From Calditrichia bacterium (GTDB lineage Bacteria; Calditrichota; Calditrichia; RBG-13-44-9; J075): DNA of 64,000 nucleotides. The position numbers and the translations under genes were made by a program. The notes below the pieces were generated by a model that saw only the letters and a list, made by a program, of their open reading frames with translations, had not been told where the DNA came from and did no database searches. The DNA is taken from positions 62,001 through 126,000 of the forward strand of contig JANQRS010000050.1 in the NCBI GenBank assembly GCA_028284445.1, in the 5' to 3' direction. This document shows positions 9,231-18,538 of the stretch, in pieces; positions within the stretch are counted from its first letter, which is position 1, and every line of letters starts with the position of its first letter.

Positions 9231-10487
9231 ATGACACGAAAGATCTTTTGCTTGTTGTTGTTCCCGCTGTTGCTCTTGGGACAGGACTGGACCCAGTGGC
9301 GCGGCAGTGAACGCGATGGTTATGTGCACGATTTCCAGGTGCCCGAGACCTGGCCGGATGCACTGACCTTGCAGTGGGAAACCACTGTTGGAGAAGGCTA
9401 CGGATCGCCGGTCGTTCACGACGAACGTAGCTTTGTGCTAACCAGAAAAGACGGCCGTGAAATTATCAATGCGGTATCATTGATAAACGGTGAAGTGCTT
9501 TGGCAGTATGATTATGCCGCACTCTTTCAAACCAACCAATATGCCCTGAAGTTTGGCAAAGGTCCGTTTTCCACTCCCCTGATCAGCGGTGATAAACTCT
9601 ACGCCCTCGGTATCGGCGGAACATTTACTTGTTTGGCTCTGGATGATGGCAAGCTGCACTGGCAGAAGTTTTTGCACGAAACAGCACCGAATGTCGGCAC
9701 CTACTTTGTCGGAATTGCTATGTCGCCGATAGTGTTCGAAAAACTGGTAATTGTGCACATCGGTGACGAAGTGAATGGGCAGATGCTTGCTTTCGACAAG
9801 GATAGTGGGGAAGAGGTATGGCGCTGGAGTGGTGATCGTCCCGGATATGCTTCGCCCATCATTGCCCGGGTTGATGGTCAGCCCCAGCTAATTACCCAAA
9901 GTCAGACGAGTTGCATCGGTATCAATCCATCCAATGGTGAACTCATCTGGCAAATCGAATTTGCCTCCAAGTGGCGCGAGAATATCGTGACACCGCTTGT
10001 GATAAAAGATAAGGTGATCGTTTCCGGCGTTAAGCGTGGAACAAGCGCCTGGGAACTGGTAGCCTCATCCGGAGGCGCTACGCCAACACAGGCATGGCAC
10101 TCAGATGCTGTCAGTATGTATATGAGCAGTCCACTGCTGATCAACGACCTGCTGTTTGGTTTTTCGCACTTGAAGAAGGGGCAATTCTTCTGCGTTGATC
10201 CGCTAAGCGGGAAGCCGAAATGGATTGGACCGCCGCGAGCAGGTCAAAATGCAGCGCTGGTAACAGACGGGCAGCATATTTTTGCAACCATGGTTGAAGG
10301 CGGATTTCTGGTGATGAAGCCATCGGCCGAAAATTATGATATTGTTGCTGAATACACCCTGTCGGAGCGTCACATATGGGCCCATCCGGTGTTGACCGGC
10401 AATAATATCCTCATTAAGGATGCCGAAAGCCTGCGTTTTTGGCAGATTGCAGCAAACGAACTTTCAGGGGAGAAACTGGATGATTGA
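9231..10487 (+). CDS. Exported PQQ-like beta-propeller repeat protein
   Basis: A 418-residue protein with a signal peptide (FCLLLFPLLLLGQD) followed by WTQWRGSERDGY, the typical opening of PQQ-like propeller proteins related to BamB and quinoprotein dehydrogenases. Propeller blades are seen as AxDxxxGxxxW-type strands (LALDDGKLHWQKFL, LAFDKDSGEEVWRWSG, INPSNGELIWQIE). No catalytic residues of a PQQ dehydrogenase are recognised, so it may be a structural or binding propeller. AGGAGG precedes the ATG at 9231; the longer in-frame start at 9183 lies inside the upstream gene. It overlaps the DinB-like gene by 8 bp. Confidence 0.88.
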   Translation: MTRKIFCLLLFPLLLLGQDWTQWRGSERDGYVHDFQVPETWPDALTLQWETTVGEGYGSPVVHDERSFVLTRKDGREIINAVSLINGEVLWQYDYAALFQTNQYALKFGKGPFSTPLISGDKLYALGIGGTFTCLALDDGKLHWQKFLHETAPNVGTYFVGIAMSPIVFEKLVIVHIGDEVNGQMLAFDKDSGEEVWRWSGDRPGYASPIIARVDGQPQLITQSQTSCIGINPSNGELIWQIEFASKWRENIVTPLVIKDKVIVSGVKRGTSAWELVASSGGATPTQAWHSDAVSMYMSSPLLINDLLFGFSHLKKGQFFCVDPLSGKPKWIGPPRAGQNAALVTDGQHIFATMVEGGFLVMKPSAENYDIVAEYTLSERHIWAHPVLTGNNILIKDAESLRFWQIAANELSGEKLDD

Positions 10488-10989
10488 ACAAATTCTTCGT
10501 GAGTGTGCAGAGTTCTATCACGGCTATGTTCGGCAGCTCGAAGAAGGCAATATTCTGGCGATACTCGCTGAACAGGGCGAAGAAGTCTCAGACTTGCTGG
10601 CAGCAATTTCAGATGACCGTGGCGATTATCGCTACGCTGAGGGCAAGTGGAGTATCAAAGAGCTCTTTGGTCATATGATTGATACCGAACGAATCTTTAC
10701 CTTTCGGGCGCTATGTTTTGCCCGCGGTGACGCCGGACCGTTTCCGGGCATGGATCAGGATCAGTATGTTGATGGCGCGAACTTCTCTGCGCGCTCGATG
10801 GATAGCCTCCTGTTTGAATACCGGCATCAGCGCCAGGCGAGCATTGCCATGTTTGCGAGCCTTGACGATGCAGCATTGATGAGACGCGGGGTTGCCAGCG
10901 GGGTTGAATTTACGGCCCGAAGCTTCCAGTATATTCTCGCCGGTCATGAGCGGCATCATATTCAGGTGATGCGGGAGCGGTACTTCTAG
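10480..10989 (+). CDS. DinB family protein
   Basis: A 169-residue four-helix-bundle protein of the DinB/YfiT metalloenzyme superfamily. The metal-binding histidines are visible in KELFGHMIDTERI and in GHERHHIQVM near the C-terminus. Family members are often thiol-dependent transferases (bacillithiol or mycothiol S-transferases) of unclear substrate; a bacillithiol gene (bshC) occurs at 39.5 kb, which makes a thiol role possible but unproven. The ATG at 10480 is preceded by GGGGAG and overlaps the end of the propeller gene (TGA at 10485-10487), suggesting translational coupling. Confidence 0.87.
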   Translation: MIEQILRECAEFYHGYVRQLEEGNILAILAEQGEEVSDLLAAISDDRGDYRYAEGKWSIKELFGHMIDTERIFTFRALCFARGDAGPFPGMDQDQYVDGANFSARSMDSLLFEYRHQRQASIAMFASLDDAALMRRGVASGVEFTARSFQYILAGHERHHIQVMRERYF

Positions 10990-11229
10990 AGCGGAACTTT
11001 CGTTGAAATTGTCGAGTTTTTTGTTCAAATATCGCAATAATTGCCGTCCATCATTGCCAAATGCCTTATTTTATGCAGTCCAGCGTTTGGCACTTTTCTT
11101 GTAATATTCCTCATAAGTCATGGTTTGCGTACATCGCATTGAAATTCTCATCGGATAGGGTTTTTATGTGATGCTAAGATGCGTCCGTTGGACCGGAAAA
11201 CAATGCTTAAATCTTCAGGAGATGGGATC

Positions 11230-11976
11230 ATGAAGAATCATCAAAGGAAACTGCCGCTTGTGCTTCTGTTTGTCATCCAGATCTGCTTACAGGGCTGCTA
11301 TGTGGCACCGAGGCCGGTATACACCCTTGATCCGGTAGGCGAAGATGTTGAATGGAATGCCGGGCGACAAATCATTACCAAGAGTAAAGCAGGCATTGAT
11401 ATCCAGCTGTCCTTTGACACCGCTGAAGGAGAAATCGTATTCGACGTCCTGGTGATGAATAATACCGGTGAGAAGATTCATGTTAACCCTGCCAGGTTCC
11501 ACTACCGCTATACCTATGATGGCGACAGTCTGCTGACTGCCCACCCGGCATATTTAGCCTTGAATCCGGAAAGTGAGATCATCAACGTTCGTAAGGCAGA
11601 TGCAAGTAATGATGCCAAATTGGCTTCCGATGCAGCCACCAATGCGCTCTTTGCTACCCTCGATGTTGTCAGCGATATCGCCACAATCGGCAAAGCAAAA
11701 AGCGCTGCGGAATTGGAGGAGCAGCAAGAGATGGCGGAGGAACGCGAAGAGGATATGGTCAATTCCGAAATTCGGCATGGGTATGCAAAAGAGCGATTGA
11801 CAAATGCCCGGATCTTTTGGGAAGAGGAGACCCTCCGTAAGACAGATGTGTTTGATGGGGAATATATAGATGGAAAAGTCGTGTTTCCAATAAAGGGCGA
11901 AGGGCGCTTCGTTCGTATCATCATTCCGATTGAGCACACGGTTTTTGAAGTGACCTATAGCTTGCAGAAACACTAG
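11230..11976 (+). CDS. Hypothetical lipoprotein
   Basis: A 248-residue protein with a signal peptide and lipobox (ICLQGC). I do not recognise the mature part. It has a beta-rich N-terminal half (DIQLSFDTAEGEIVFDVLVMNNTGEKIHV, similar in style to immunoglobulin-like surface domains), a charged helical or coiled stretch (AELEEQQEMAEEREEDMVN) and a C-terminal beta segment. The ATG at 11230 has AGGAG upstream; an earlier in-frame start at 11179 would spoil the signal peptide. It is flanked by about 240 bp of noncoding DNA on each side and is likely monocistronic. Confidence 0.75.
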   Translation: MKNHQRKLPLVLLFVIQICLQGCYVAPRPVYTLDPVGEDVEWNAGRQIITKSKAGIDIQLSFDTAEGEIVFDVLVMNNTGEKIHVNPARFHYRYTYDGDSLLTAHPAYLALNPESEIINVRKADASNDAKLASDAATNALFATLDVVSDIATIGKAKSAAELEEQQEMAEEREEDMVNSEIRHGYAKERLTNARIFWEEETLRKTDVFDGEYIDGKVVFPIKGEGRFVRIIIPIEHTVFEVTYSLQKH

Positions 11977-12206
11977 TTTTAGCAACTGAACTTCCATATT
12001 CCAGCAGGAAAAATTCCAAACCACGTTGAAGGGCGGTAAAGAGTCTACCGAGAAGGGCTTTTTTGTTCATGCCTATTGCTGATTGGCCCGATAGTACTGA
12101 TGCGGGCAATCAGAGGATGTCCAGCAGGTGTAACCCGTAATTAACGGACAGGCTGATTGCCTCGAATGAATAGTCCCGTACCGTCGGGATGCTTAGCGAG
12201 GACAAC

Positions 12207-12605
12207 ATGAACAAACCCATTCGCCTCCTGATTGTGGACGACTCCCGAATCATTTGTCGCGCCATTGAGCGATATTTGCAGGCATTCGAAATTGAGGTTG
12301 TCGGATATGCTCTCGATGGCCAGCAAGCACTGGAAATGTTTAAAGCGCATCGACCGGATGTCGTTACGCTCGATATAACCATGCCGAAGTTGAATGGACT
12401 AAAGGTGTTGAAGGAAATTCGCAAAGGGGATGGGATGGTGCGTATTTTGCTCGTTACAGCATTGAGTGACGAAGAAACCAGCAGGAAAGCGATGGCTTTG
12501 GGAGCTCAGGGAATTGTGCTTAAGCCTTTTACCGCCGAGAAGCTAAGCCGGGCCTTCGGGCAAGTGATTGAAACGAAACCTTGGGAGCCTCCGGCGAATG
12601 ACTGA
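12207..12605 (+). CDS. CheY-like single-domain response regulator
   Basis: A 132-residue stand-alone receiver domain. The acidic pair is in LLIVDDSRI, the phospho-acceptor Asp lies in VVTLDITMP, the conserved Thr in ILLVTALSD and the Lys in GIVLKPF. There is no output domain, so it probably signals by protein contact, as CheY does. GCGAGG precedes the ATG. Its last codons overlap the start of the cheX-like gene (ATGACTGA). No functional cognate kinase is encoded beside it: the kinase-like third gene looks inactive. Confidence 0.9.
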   Translation: MNKPIRLLIVDDSRIICRAIERYLQAFEIEVVGYALDGQQALEMFKAHRPDVVTLDITMPKLNGLKVLKEIRKGDGMVRILLVTALSDEETSRKAMALGAQGIVLKPFTAEKLSRAFGQVIETKPWEPPAND

Positions 12606-13044
12606 AGCGGATTTGCATTTTTTTATAGATAGTGCACTTAATTACTTCAATGAAGTGACTGGCAGTAGAGCAACGGCCGGTATTCCTTATCTGAAAGGCG
12701 CGGAATCGGTTGTGCAGGAGTATTCCGGCATCATTGGGATATCCGGAGGGCGTAAAGGGTGTATCTATATTACGGCTTCTGCCGCGATGTTGAGGCAGAT
12801 CAGTCGAAGCATCATTGGCCTGGAAGACGTTGATGCCGCAACCATTAAGGATCTAATCGGCGAAGTTGCCAATACCATCTCCGGCAACGTGCGCGAGGCC
12901 TATGGTAGCCAGTTTATGATTAGCGTTCCGGTTGTGATAGAGGGCGCAGCACATGACATAAAACTCCCGGAGGAAATACCGGCTTTCGTTGTGCCGTTTA
13001 ACTGGGCGGGGTTTGACTCGTCTCTGGTGGTTTGCATGGAATAG
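12598..13044 (+). CDS. cheX: CheX-like phosphatase
   Basis: A 148-residue protein of the CheX/CheC/FliY phosphatase superfamily, which dephosphorylates CheY-P. The family landmarks are a central GIIGISGGRKGCIYITAS strand and the helix DLIGEVANTISGNVREAYG, which carries the E...N pair used for catalysis (E and N in GEVANTISGN). It sits between a CheY-like receiver and a CheA-like protein; the ATG overlaps the upstream stop, so the pair is translationally coupled. That order suggests a compact, non-flagellar CheY control unit. Confidence 0.85.
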   Translation: MTEADLHFFIDSALNYFNEVTGSRATAGIPYLKGAESVVQEYSGIIGISGGRKGCIYITASAAMLRQISRSIIGLEDVDAATIKDLIGEVANTISGNVREAYGSQFMISVPVVIEGAAHDIKLPEEIPAFVVPFNWAGFDSSLVVCME

Positions 13045-13062
13045 CATGAAGGAGACAACAGG

Positions 13063-14559
13063 ATGTTGGAAAACTTCAGGGAAGAGTTGGAAAATTCCTC
13101 CGACGAAGAATTATATCTGGAACGCGTAGGTAATTTATCCTCAACGCTGTTTCAGGAATTGTTGGAACACAGCGCCGAAGGCTTATTTTTTCTGGACAAG
13201 CAGTTAAAGATTCAGGAAGTGCATTCATCGGCAGTGAGCCGCTTTTTGAATTGTCCCCATCCAGCCGGGGAGAATCTGATTGATTTGCTGCAGCGCCTGA
13301 TTCCGGAAGAAACCCTTCGTCGCTGCAATGAATATCTTACTTACCTATTTTCCGCTGATCTCGATATCGAAACCGTAGAAGAACTGAATCCGCTCATTGA
13401 CTATGAGTTCCAATATGAGAATGAGCAAGGTATCTGGCAAACCAGCTATTTTCTGTCCTTCCGCTTTCGTCGCATTTATATCAAGGGCCGCCTGTCAGGG
13501 CTTGCCGGTTCCATCCGGGATGTGACAAAAGAGGTGCGCTTGAAGCGGGAATTAGCGCACAATAAGGCCAATGCCCGCAAACAGTTGGAGTGGCTGGTCA
13601 ATATTCTCCATGTTGACAGCGAAACGTTGCGCAACTTTATTGACGGCGCGGAACAAGAGTTGTCGCATGTAGAGTCGATGCTAAAACAGCCACGTGGCAA
13701 TGGCGAATTTCGTAGCTTGCTGGAGCGCATTTACCGTTCGGTTTACATTATTCGTGGCAATGCCGCGCTGATAGACTTGAAGTTCTTTGCGGATCATGGG
13801 CAAAGCTTTCTCGATTTGCTCAACACCATGCAGGCCAAGCCACATTTGACCTCGCATGATTTTGTGCCTTTGGTGATTCGCCTAAAGGAGTTGCGGGCGA
13901 CGTTAGATGAAGTGAAGAGTATCTTTGATTCGATTGGACAGTTTCATGATCGATTCCGAGCAAAGCGCAGCTACGAAAGCGACCTGATGATTGACGCCTT
14001 GCAGCGTCTGATTGAGACGGTCAGCAAGGATCTCGGTAAGCAGGTTCAACTCTTGCATAACGATTTTGATGCGATTTTGATTCCCTTTCATCTACGCAAG
14101 GATCTGAAGGAGATCCTTTTTCTGCTCATTCGAAACGCGATTTATTATGGTATCGAGGGACCGGAAGCCCGCCGGTCGATCAATAAAAATCCGATGGCAA
14201 CCATTCACCTCGCGACCTTCTTTAAGAACGGATTGCTGGGCATTGCCTTGCGGCATGACGGCCGCGTTTTGAAAATCGAGCGTTTGATCGAAAAAATGCT
14301 TCTGGAAAACGGAAATGGGTTTGCGAATGGTGAGAATTGGGAACACGCCGACCTGTCCCGCCTGATATTTATGCCGGAACTATCGTCTGCTCAGCGGCTG
14401 GAGATGGTGAGCGGTACCAGCCTGGATCTTGATATGCTCAAGAAGCGCGTAAAGCAAATAGGCGGGCGTATCAAAATTTCTTTTACCAGCGGGGAGTTTA
14501 TCGAATTTACCATCCTGCTGCCGCTTCAACGAGGTAAGAAAAAAGGGAAAAAGGCTTAG
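13063..14559 (+). CDS. PAS-Hpt-HATPase protein resembling CheA but with degenerate catalytic motifs
   Basis: A 498-residue cytosolic protein. Residues about 25-155 form a PAS-like sensor (LLEHSAEGLFFLDKQLKIQEV, then GLAGSIRDVTKEV). Residues about 180-270 resemble an Hpt bundle, but the usual AHxIKG is SVYIIRG, with Tyr228 in place of the phospho-accepting His. Residues about 335-495 resemble a CheA ATPase: LIRNAIYYGIEGPEAR replaces the usual NAIDHGIE, the G1 box is HDGRVLKIE, and the glycine-rich lid is VSGTSLDLDMLKKRV instead of VSGRGVGMD. It therefore probably cannot autophosphorylate and may be a scaffold or sensor for the CheY-CheX pair. A GGAG sequence precedes the ATG, 18 bp after cheX. 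Confidence 0.82.
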   Translation: MLENFREELENSSDEELYLERVGNLSSTLFQELLEHSAEGLFFLDKQLKIQEVHSSAVSRFLNCPHPAGENLIDLLQRLIPEETLRRCNEYLTYLFSADLDIETVEELNPLIDYEFQYENEQGIWQTSYFLSFRFRRIYIKGRLSGLAGSIRDVTKEVRLKRELAHNKANARKQLEWLVNILHVDSETLRNFIDGAEQELSHVESMLKQPRGNGEFRSLLERIYRSVYIIRGNAALIDLKFFADHGQSFLDLLNTMQAKPHLTSHDFVPLVIRLKELRATLDEVKSIFDSIGQFHDRFRAKRSYESDLMIDALQRLIETVSKDLGKQVQLLHNDFDAILIPFHLRKDLKEILFLLIRNAIYYGIEGPEARRSINKNPMATIHLATFFKNGLLGIALRHDGRVLKIERLIEKMLLENGNGFANGENWEHADLSRLIFMPELSSAQRLEMVSGTSLDLDMLKKRVKQIGGRIKISFTSGEFIEFTILLPLQRGKKKGKKA

Positions 14560-14587
14560 GATAGCAAGTTTGACCGACAGGTGTGTC

Positions 14588-14621
14588 CCCCGTCTATCTC
14601 CCCCTGGAGAGATAGACGGGG
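14588..14621. repeat. C-rich palindromic repeat, copy 2 (terminator-like)
   Basis: CCCCGTCTATCTC (14588-14600) pairs perfectly with GAGATAGACGGGG (14609-14621), with an 8-base loop. It lies between the convergent pseudo-CheA gene and the first LamG gene and probably stops transcription from both sides. Its arms resemble those of the 33657 element (TCTATCTCC). Confidence 0.75.
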
Positions 14622-14663
14622 ATTACCTCAAAAGTTGCATGTCACCTTATAATTTGCGTCTAA

Positions 14664-15707
14664 CTAATTCACCGCCACAAATAAGGCTGCAATCTCATCA
14701 AGACTCAGCGCGCGATTGTAAATTCGCACATCATCGATACTGCCATCGAATAACCTGCGTATGGACGAATCATGAATACAGCCGAAGCATAGCGTATTGT
14801 TATTGGATGCCGTCGTCGTTGAAATATTGCTTCCCTGTAATTCGTTATCGACATAGAGTTTAATTGTTCCATTCTCGCGCATGGCCACAAAATGATGCCA
14901 AACATTGTCGTTGACAGTATTAATTGAATAAACTGAGCTGTCTGCCAAAAAGCGGAGGCGGCCGTCGACGGCAAGGCGCAGCGTCCAGGGCAAGGCGTTT
15001 TGGGGATATTTGTCCATAATTGCGGCACCATTATGATCCGTCAGTGTCATATCCGTTTTGATCCAACCGGAAATGGCAAAATCACCTGTGCCAAAATCGA
15101 GGCTTTCGTGGTCTGCAACCTCAATGCGAGTCGCTGAAGACAGGTCAAACTGATAGGCGGATTCCGGGTTGCCAAAGCGATCTGCTGTAAGTGCTGCCCC
15201 GTAATTGACACCGTGATTTTCGTTGCCGCTGATGTCGTTGGCATTGCCGGAAAATGACCAGTGAGCAACAAGGCTGCTATCTGAGTTGAAGAAAGTGCCA
15301 TTGATGATCACTGTGCCCACATTCGGCACCTGCGGATAGAGCGTGATATTGAGAACGATGGTTTGCCCGGCAGGAACATTTGCATTGGCTTCACCAAAGT
15401 AGGTCAATTCAGACGCGTCATTATAGACAAATACCTCAAAATGACGGTTATCGCCTGCCGGTATGTCTTCAATGGATCCCTCAACTGCATCATCAGTAAC
15501 TGTCAGTTCAGCGACAATGGTGTCCATATCAGCAGCCGAGACAACTGCTTCTGCGGTGGCTACCAAATGTTGAATCTGCTGTGAAATCGGAAAAGACAGG
15601 ACCAGTTCGCTGCCTTCCTCAGGCAAAACATCCGGGCCGCTGCTGTTCTGTTGACATGCAATGAGCGTTAGCAGCATGCCCGCGATAATAATTGAGATCC
15701 TTTTCAT
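14664..15707 (-). CDS. LamG-domain lipoprotein, paralogue 1
   Basis: A 347-residue lipoprotein (lipobox LIAC, then QQNSSGPD). Residues about 30-130 form a beta-rich domain shared with its two neighbours (AEAVVSAADMDTI, GDNRHFEVFVYN, TIVLNITLYP, GTVIINGTF). Residues about 140-345 are a concanavalin A-like LamG/LamG_3 domain (LVAHWSFSGNANDISGNENHG, FDLSSATRIEVADHESLDFG, GSIDDVRIYNRALSLDEI). Such domains bind carbohydrates or proteins at the cell surface. The ATG at 15707 has AAGGAG upstream. It is the last gene of a minus-strand cluster of paralogues. Confidence 0.88.
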   Translation of the reverse strand: MKRISIIIAGMLLTLIACQQNSSGPDVLPEEGSELVLSFPISQQIQHLVATAEAVVSAADMDTIVAELTVTDDAVEGSIEDIPAGDNRHFEVFVYNDASELTYFGEANANVPAGQTIVLNITLYPQVPNVGTVIINGTFFNSDSSLVAHWSFSGNANDISGNENHGVNYGAALTADRFGNPESAYQFDLSSATRIEVADHESLDFGTGDFAISGWIKTDMTLTDHNGAAIMDKYPQNALPWTLRLAVDGRLRFLADSSVYSINTVNDNVWHHFVAMRENGTIKLYVDNELQGSNISTTTASNNNTLCFGCIHDSSIRRLFDGSIDDVRIYNRALSLDEIAALFVAVN

Positions 15708-15729
15708 AATTTCTCCTTCCCTAAAGCGA

Positions 15730-16821
15730 TTAAAAATAGGATTGATAAAGCGCCATGGCATCTGCGGCGCTTAAGGCGCGATCGTAGATGCGCAATTCGT
15801 CAAGGCTGCCGTTCAAATAACGTGGGGGGCCATTTGGATCCGAGTCGATCCGGCCGGCAGTTGCTGGACCATCGTCGTAGGCCAGAGGTCCGCCAGTGCC
15901 GCTGTATTCGCCGCCGGCATCGATACCATTAATGTAAATTGATATGTCTTCCGCTCCACGGATAACGCCAGTAAAATGAAACCAGGTGTCCATTTCCGGC
16001 GCTGTGACACGCTTGGTCCGGCGATTTGACGAGGTGGTCGGTCCACCATCTCCATAACTGATTGAAAATACCCTTCCAACACCAGTCACCTCGCCAAAAG
16101 TAGCGTAGACGCCGAAATACTGGTTATCGCGATAATTCGTGATGAATACGCGCGAGTGCACGCTGCTGTGCAAAACCCATCCGGATATCGTAACAGGCAA
16201 GTCTGGTTTCAAAATGGAGTCGTTACCAAATTCAATATACTGATCGACACCGTTAAATGAGTACGCCTGATTCGGATTCCCAAAGGCATCTGTTGTCAAT
16301 TGTGCCCCGTAGACGGTGCCATGGTTACCGTTGCCGCTGGCATCTTCTGCAGATTCTGTAAAGGGCCAATAACCAACCAGTCCACTAACAATATCTACTT
16401 CTTCAAAAGTACCATTGATGATCACTGTGCCGGTGGCGGGATTTTCCGGATAGAGGACGATATTGAGAACAATGGTTTCATTCGCAATGACAGAGGCATA
16501 TGCGTCACCGTAGTAGGTGAGGGTATTCCCCGAATCATAAACGAATACCTCAAAATGACGATTGTCGCCGGCAGGCACTTCTTCAATCGTTCCTTCGACT
16601 GTCGTGTCGGTAACCGTCAGCGCTGCTCGGAGGGTGTCCATATCTGCCGCTGAAATAACCACTTCTGCAGTGGATACCAGATGTTGAGCCTGTTGCGGCA
16701 CCGGGAAAAATAGTGTGAGGTTGCTGCTTTCCGATGAATCAATATTTGGGGAACTACTATTCTGTTGGCATGCCACCAATGTCAATAGAATGGCAATAGC
16801 CAGAATCCAAAGGCCTTTCAT
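15730..16821 (-). CDS. LamG-domain lipoprotein, paralogue 2
   Basis: A 363-residue lipoprotein (lipobox LVAC, then QQNSSSPN) with the same two-domain plan as its neighbours: a shared N-terminal beta domain (VSTAEVVISAADMDTL) and a C-terminal LamG domain (GLVGYWPFTESAEDASGNGNHG, DISIYINGIDAGGEYSG, GSLDELRIYDRALSAADA). It is closest to paralogue 3, with which it shares long identical protein stretches (YSFNGVDQYIEFGNDS). The ATG at 16821 is preceded by GGAAGG. It ends 22 bp before paralogue 1 starts. Confidence 0.88.
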   Translation of the reverse strand: MKGLWILAIAILLTLVACQQNSSSPNIDSSESSNLTLFFPVPQQAQHLVSTAEVVISAADMDTLRAALTVTDTTVEGTIEEVPAGDNRHFEVFVYDSGNTLTYYGDAYASVIANETIVLNIVLYPENPATGTVIINGTFEEVDIVSGLVGYWPFTESAEDASGNGNHGTVYGAQLTTDAFGNPNQAYSFNGVDQYIEFGNDSILKPDLPVTISGWVLHSSVHSRVFITNYRDNQYFGVYATFGEVTGVGRVFSISYGDGGPTTSSNRRTKRVTAPEMDTWFHFTGVIRGAEDISIYINGIDAGGEYSGTGGPLAYDDGPATAGRIDSDPNGPPRYLNGSLDELRIYDRALSAADAMALYQSYF

Positions 16822-16891
16822 TTGTCTTCCTTCCATTAGAATTAACACTCCTTCCTGATTTTTTAAAGATGTGCAGCTTATGAAGAACCTA

Positions 16892-17431
16892 TCATACCGG
16901 CTTATCGGTAATTGAAAGCTGCGACTCTATGACACGTTCGATATAGCGTGCTTGCTGCATGTTTTCCAGGCCGCCAAGTACCTTTACCAACCGGCCTGAA
17001 TTGAGCCGGGCGTAAACATCATAGCTTACCGAGCGATGACCATCGCTGTTGCGTCGAACTTTTTCCCGGGCGTAGAGCTGGTCGATATCGTCCGAGTATA
17101 GCAACTTTTGGCCGGGCCAGGGAAAGGGACGATGTCGCACCTCGATAATACCCTGTCCCACTTTAATATGCGTGCGATTCACCCAACTGATCAATGCATA
17201 ATAGCTTAGACCAAGGCCGATAATTATATGGGCCGAAAGGAACCAGTTAAACGAGTTTGCCCCATCTTCGCTGAATCGCATGAAAAAGAAGTAGATTGCG
17301 CCGTCCCAGAAAAGGCAAAACACTGTCAAAAAGATCGTCAGAAAACTGAACCAACGATAGATGATTTCTATATTCGATACCTGCTCGTGAATCTCTATGC
17401 CCTTAGGCATTGATATGTCTTCTGGTTGCAT
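16892..17431 (-). CDS. Hypothetical membrane protein with two TM segments
   Basis: A 179-residue protein with two hydrophobic helices (FLTIFLTVFCLFWDGAIYFFF, about residues 30-50, and LSAHIIIGLGLSYYALISWV, about 66-85) and a C-terminal soluble beta-rich half (IKVGQGIIEVRHRPFPWPGQKL, VRRNSDGHRSVSYDVYARL) reminiscent of small bacterial PH-like domains. The family is not recognised. It is inserted between two LamG paralogues, 11 bp after paralogue 3, so it is likely co-transcribed. The start is uncertain: MPKG at residue 8 is an alternative with a better upstream sequence. Confidence 0.7.
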   Translation of the reverse strand: MQPEDISMPKGIEIHEQVSNIEIIYRWFSFLTIFLTVFCLFWDGAIYFFFMRFSEDGANSFNWFLSAHIIIGLGLSYYALISWVNRTHIKVGQGIIEVRHRPFPWPGQKLLYSDDIDQLYAREKVRRNSDGHRSVSYDVYARLNSGRLVKVLGGLENMQQARYIERVIESQLSITDKPV

Positions 17432-17442
17432 ATTAGGCTATT

Positions 17443-18537
17443 CTAAAAGTATGAAAGGTATAGTCCCACGGCATCATCATTATTGAGGGCTCTGTCGTAA
17501 ATTCGAATTTCATCCAGTTTTCCACTCATGTAATAAGGTGGAAGCTGCGGGTGTGAATCAATTCGACCAACAGTTACCGGGCCATCTTCGTAGAGAAGCG
17601 CGCCCCCGCTTCCGGAATATGCACCTCCGGCATTTTGACCGTTGATATAGATGTCCATATCCTCTGGTCCACGGATTATGGCCACGAAATGAAACCAGGT
17701 ATTCATTTCAGGCGCTTCTATGTATTTTGTGCGCCGTGACTGCGGACTGATGCGCCCGCCGTCGCCGTAACCGATCCCAAGTAAGGTACCCAAACTAGGA
17801 TTTTCTGAAATAGATACATATGCGCCGTAATAGTAATCATCCTTGTAGTTGTTGATGAAAATTCGCGAATTTGTGCGATCAAACCAAACCCATCCTGCCA
17901 TTGTTATTGGCAACGAGGGCTTTAAAACAGAATCGTTGCCAAACTCAATATACTGATCGATGCCATTAAATGAATAGGCTGACAGCGGATTACCAAAAGC
18001 ATCCGTGCTTAACTGAGCGCCATAAACCGTTCCGTGATTCCCATTGCCGCTGAAGTCATCTGCCGTTTCAGAGAATGGCCAATAGCCGATGAGGCCGGTC
18101 TGAATATCAACATCTTGAAAGGTGCCGGTAATAATCACCGTGCCGGTGCCGACGCTTTCCGGGTAGAGAACTATGTTTAGGACGATAACTTGACCGGCAA
18201 CCACGTCTGCATAAACTGCACCATAATATGTCAGCGTATTCGAGGCATTGTAGACGAAAACCTCGAAATGTCTATTGTTGCCAGCGGGCACTTCTTCAAC
18301 AATGCCCTCAACGGTTGAGTCGGTTACTGTCAACGCTGTTTGAATGGTATCCATATCCGCACCGGAGATAACCACCTCAGCAGTGGATACAAATGGTCTG
18401 TTTTGATCTGACAAAGGGAAATTCAGTATTAGATCGCTCGATATCCCCGTCGGTGCTTCCGGAGCATATGGAGATTCCTCCTGGCAGGAAATGAGCACCA
18501 GGGTTGAAATGATAAATGAAAACCAGAATCTTCTCAT
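17443..18537 (-). CDS. LamG-domain lipoprotein, paralogue 3
   Basis: A 364-residue lipoprotein (lipobox LISC, then QEESPYAPE). It has the shared N-terminal beta domain (VSTAEVVISGADMDTI, GNNRHFEVFVYNASNTLTYYG) and a C-terminal LamG domain (GYWPFSETADDFSGNGNHG, EDMDIYINGQNAGGAYSG, GKLDEIRIYDRALNNDD). It is the first gene of the LamG cluster. AGGAGG eight bases before the ATG at 18537 lies inside a remnant of another LamG gene (18539-18586), so the translation signal of this gene appears to have been born from coding sequence. Confidence 0.88.
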   Translation of the reverse strand: MRRFWFSFIISTLVLISCQEESPYAPEAPTGISSDLILNFPLSDQNRPFVSTAEVVISGADMDTIQTALTVTDSTVEGIVEEVPAGNNRHFEVFVYNASNTLTYYGAVYADVVAGQVIVLNIVLYPESVGTGTVIITGTFQDVDIQTGLIGYWPFSETADDFSGNGNHGTVYGAQLSTDAFGNPLSAYSFNGIDQYIEFGNDSVLKPSLPITMAGWVWFDRTNSRIFINNYKDDYYYGAYVSISENPSLGTLLGIGYGDGGRISPQSRRTKYIEAPEMNTWFHFVAIIRGPEDMDIYINGQNAGGAYSGSGGALLYEDGPVTVGRIDSHPQLPPYYMSGKLDEIRIYDRALNNDDAVGLYLSYF

Positions 18538-18538
18538 G

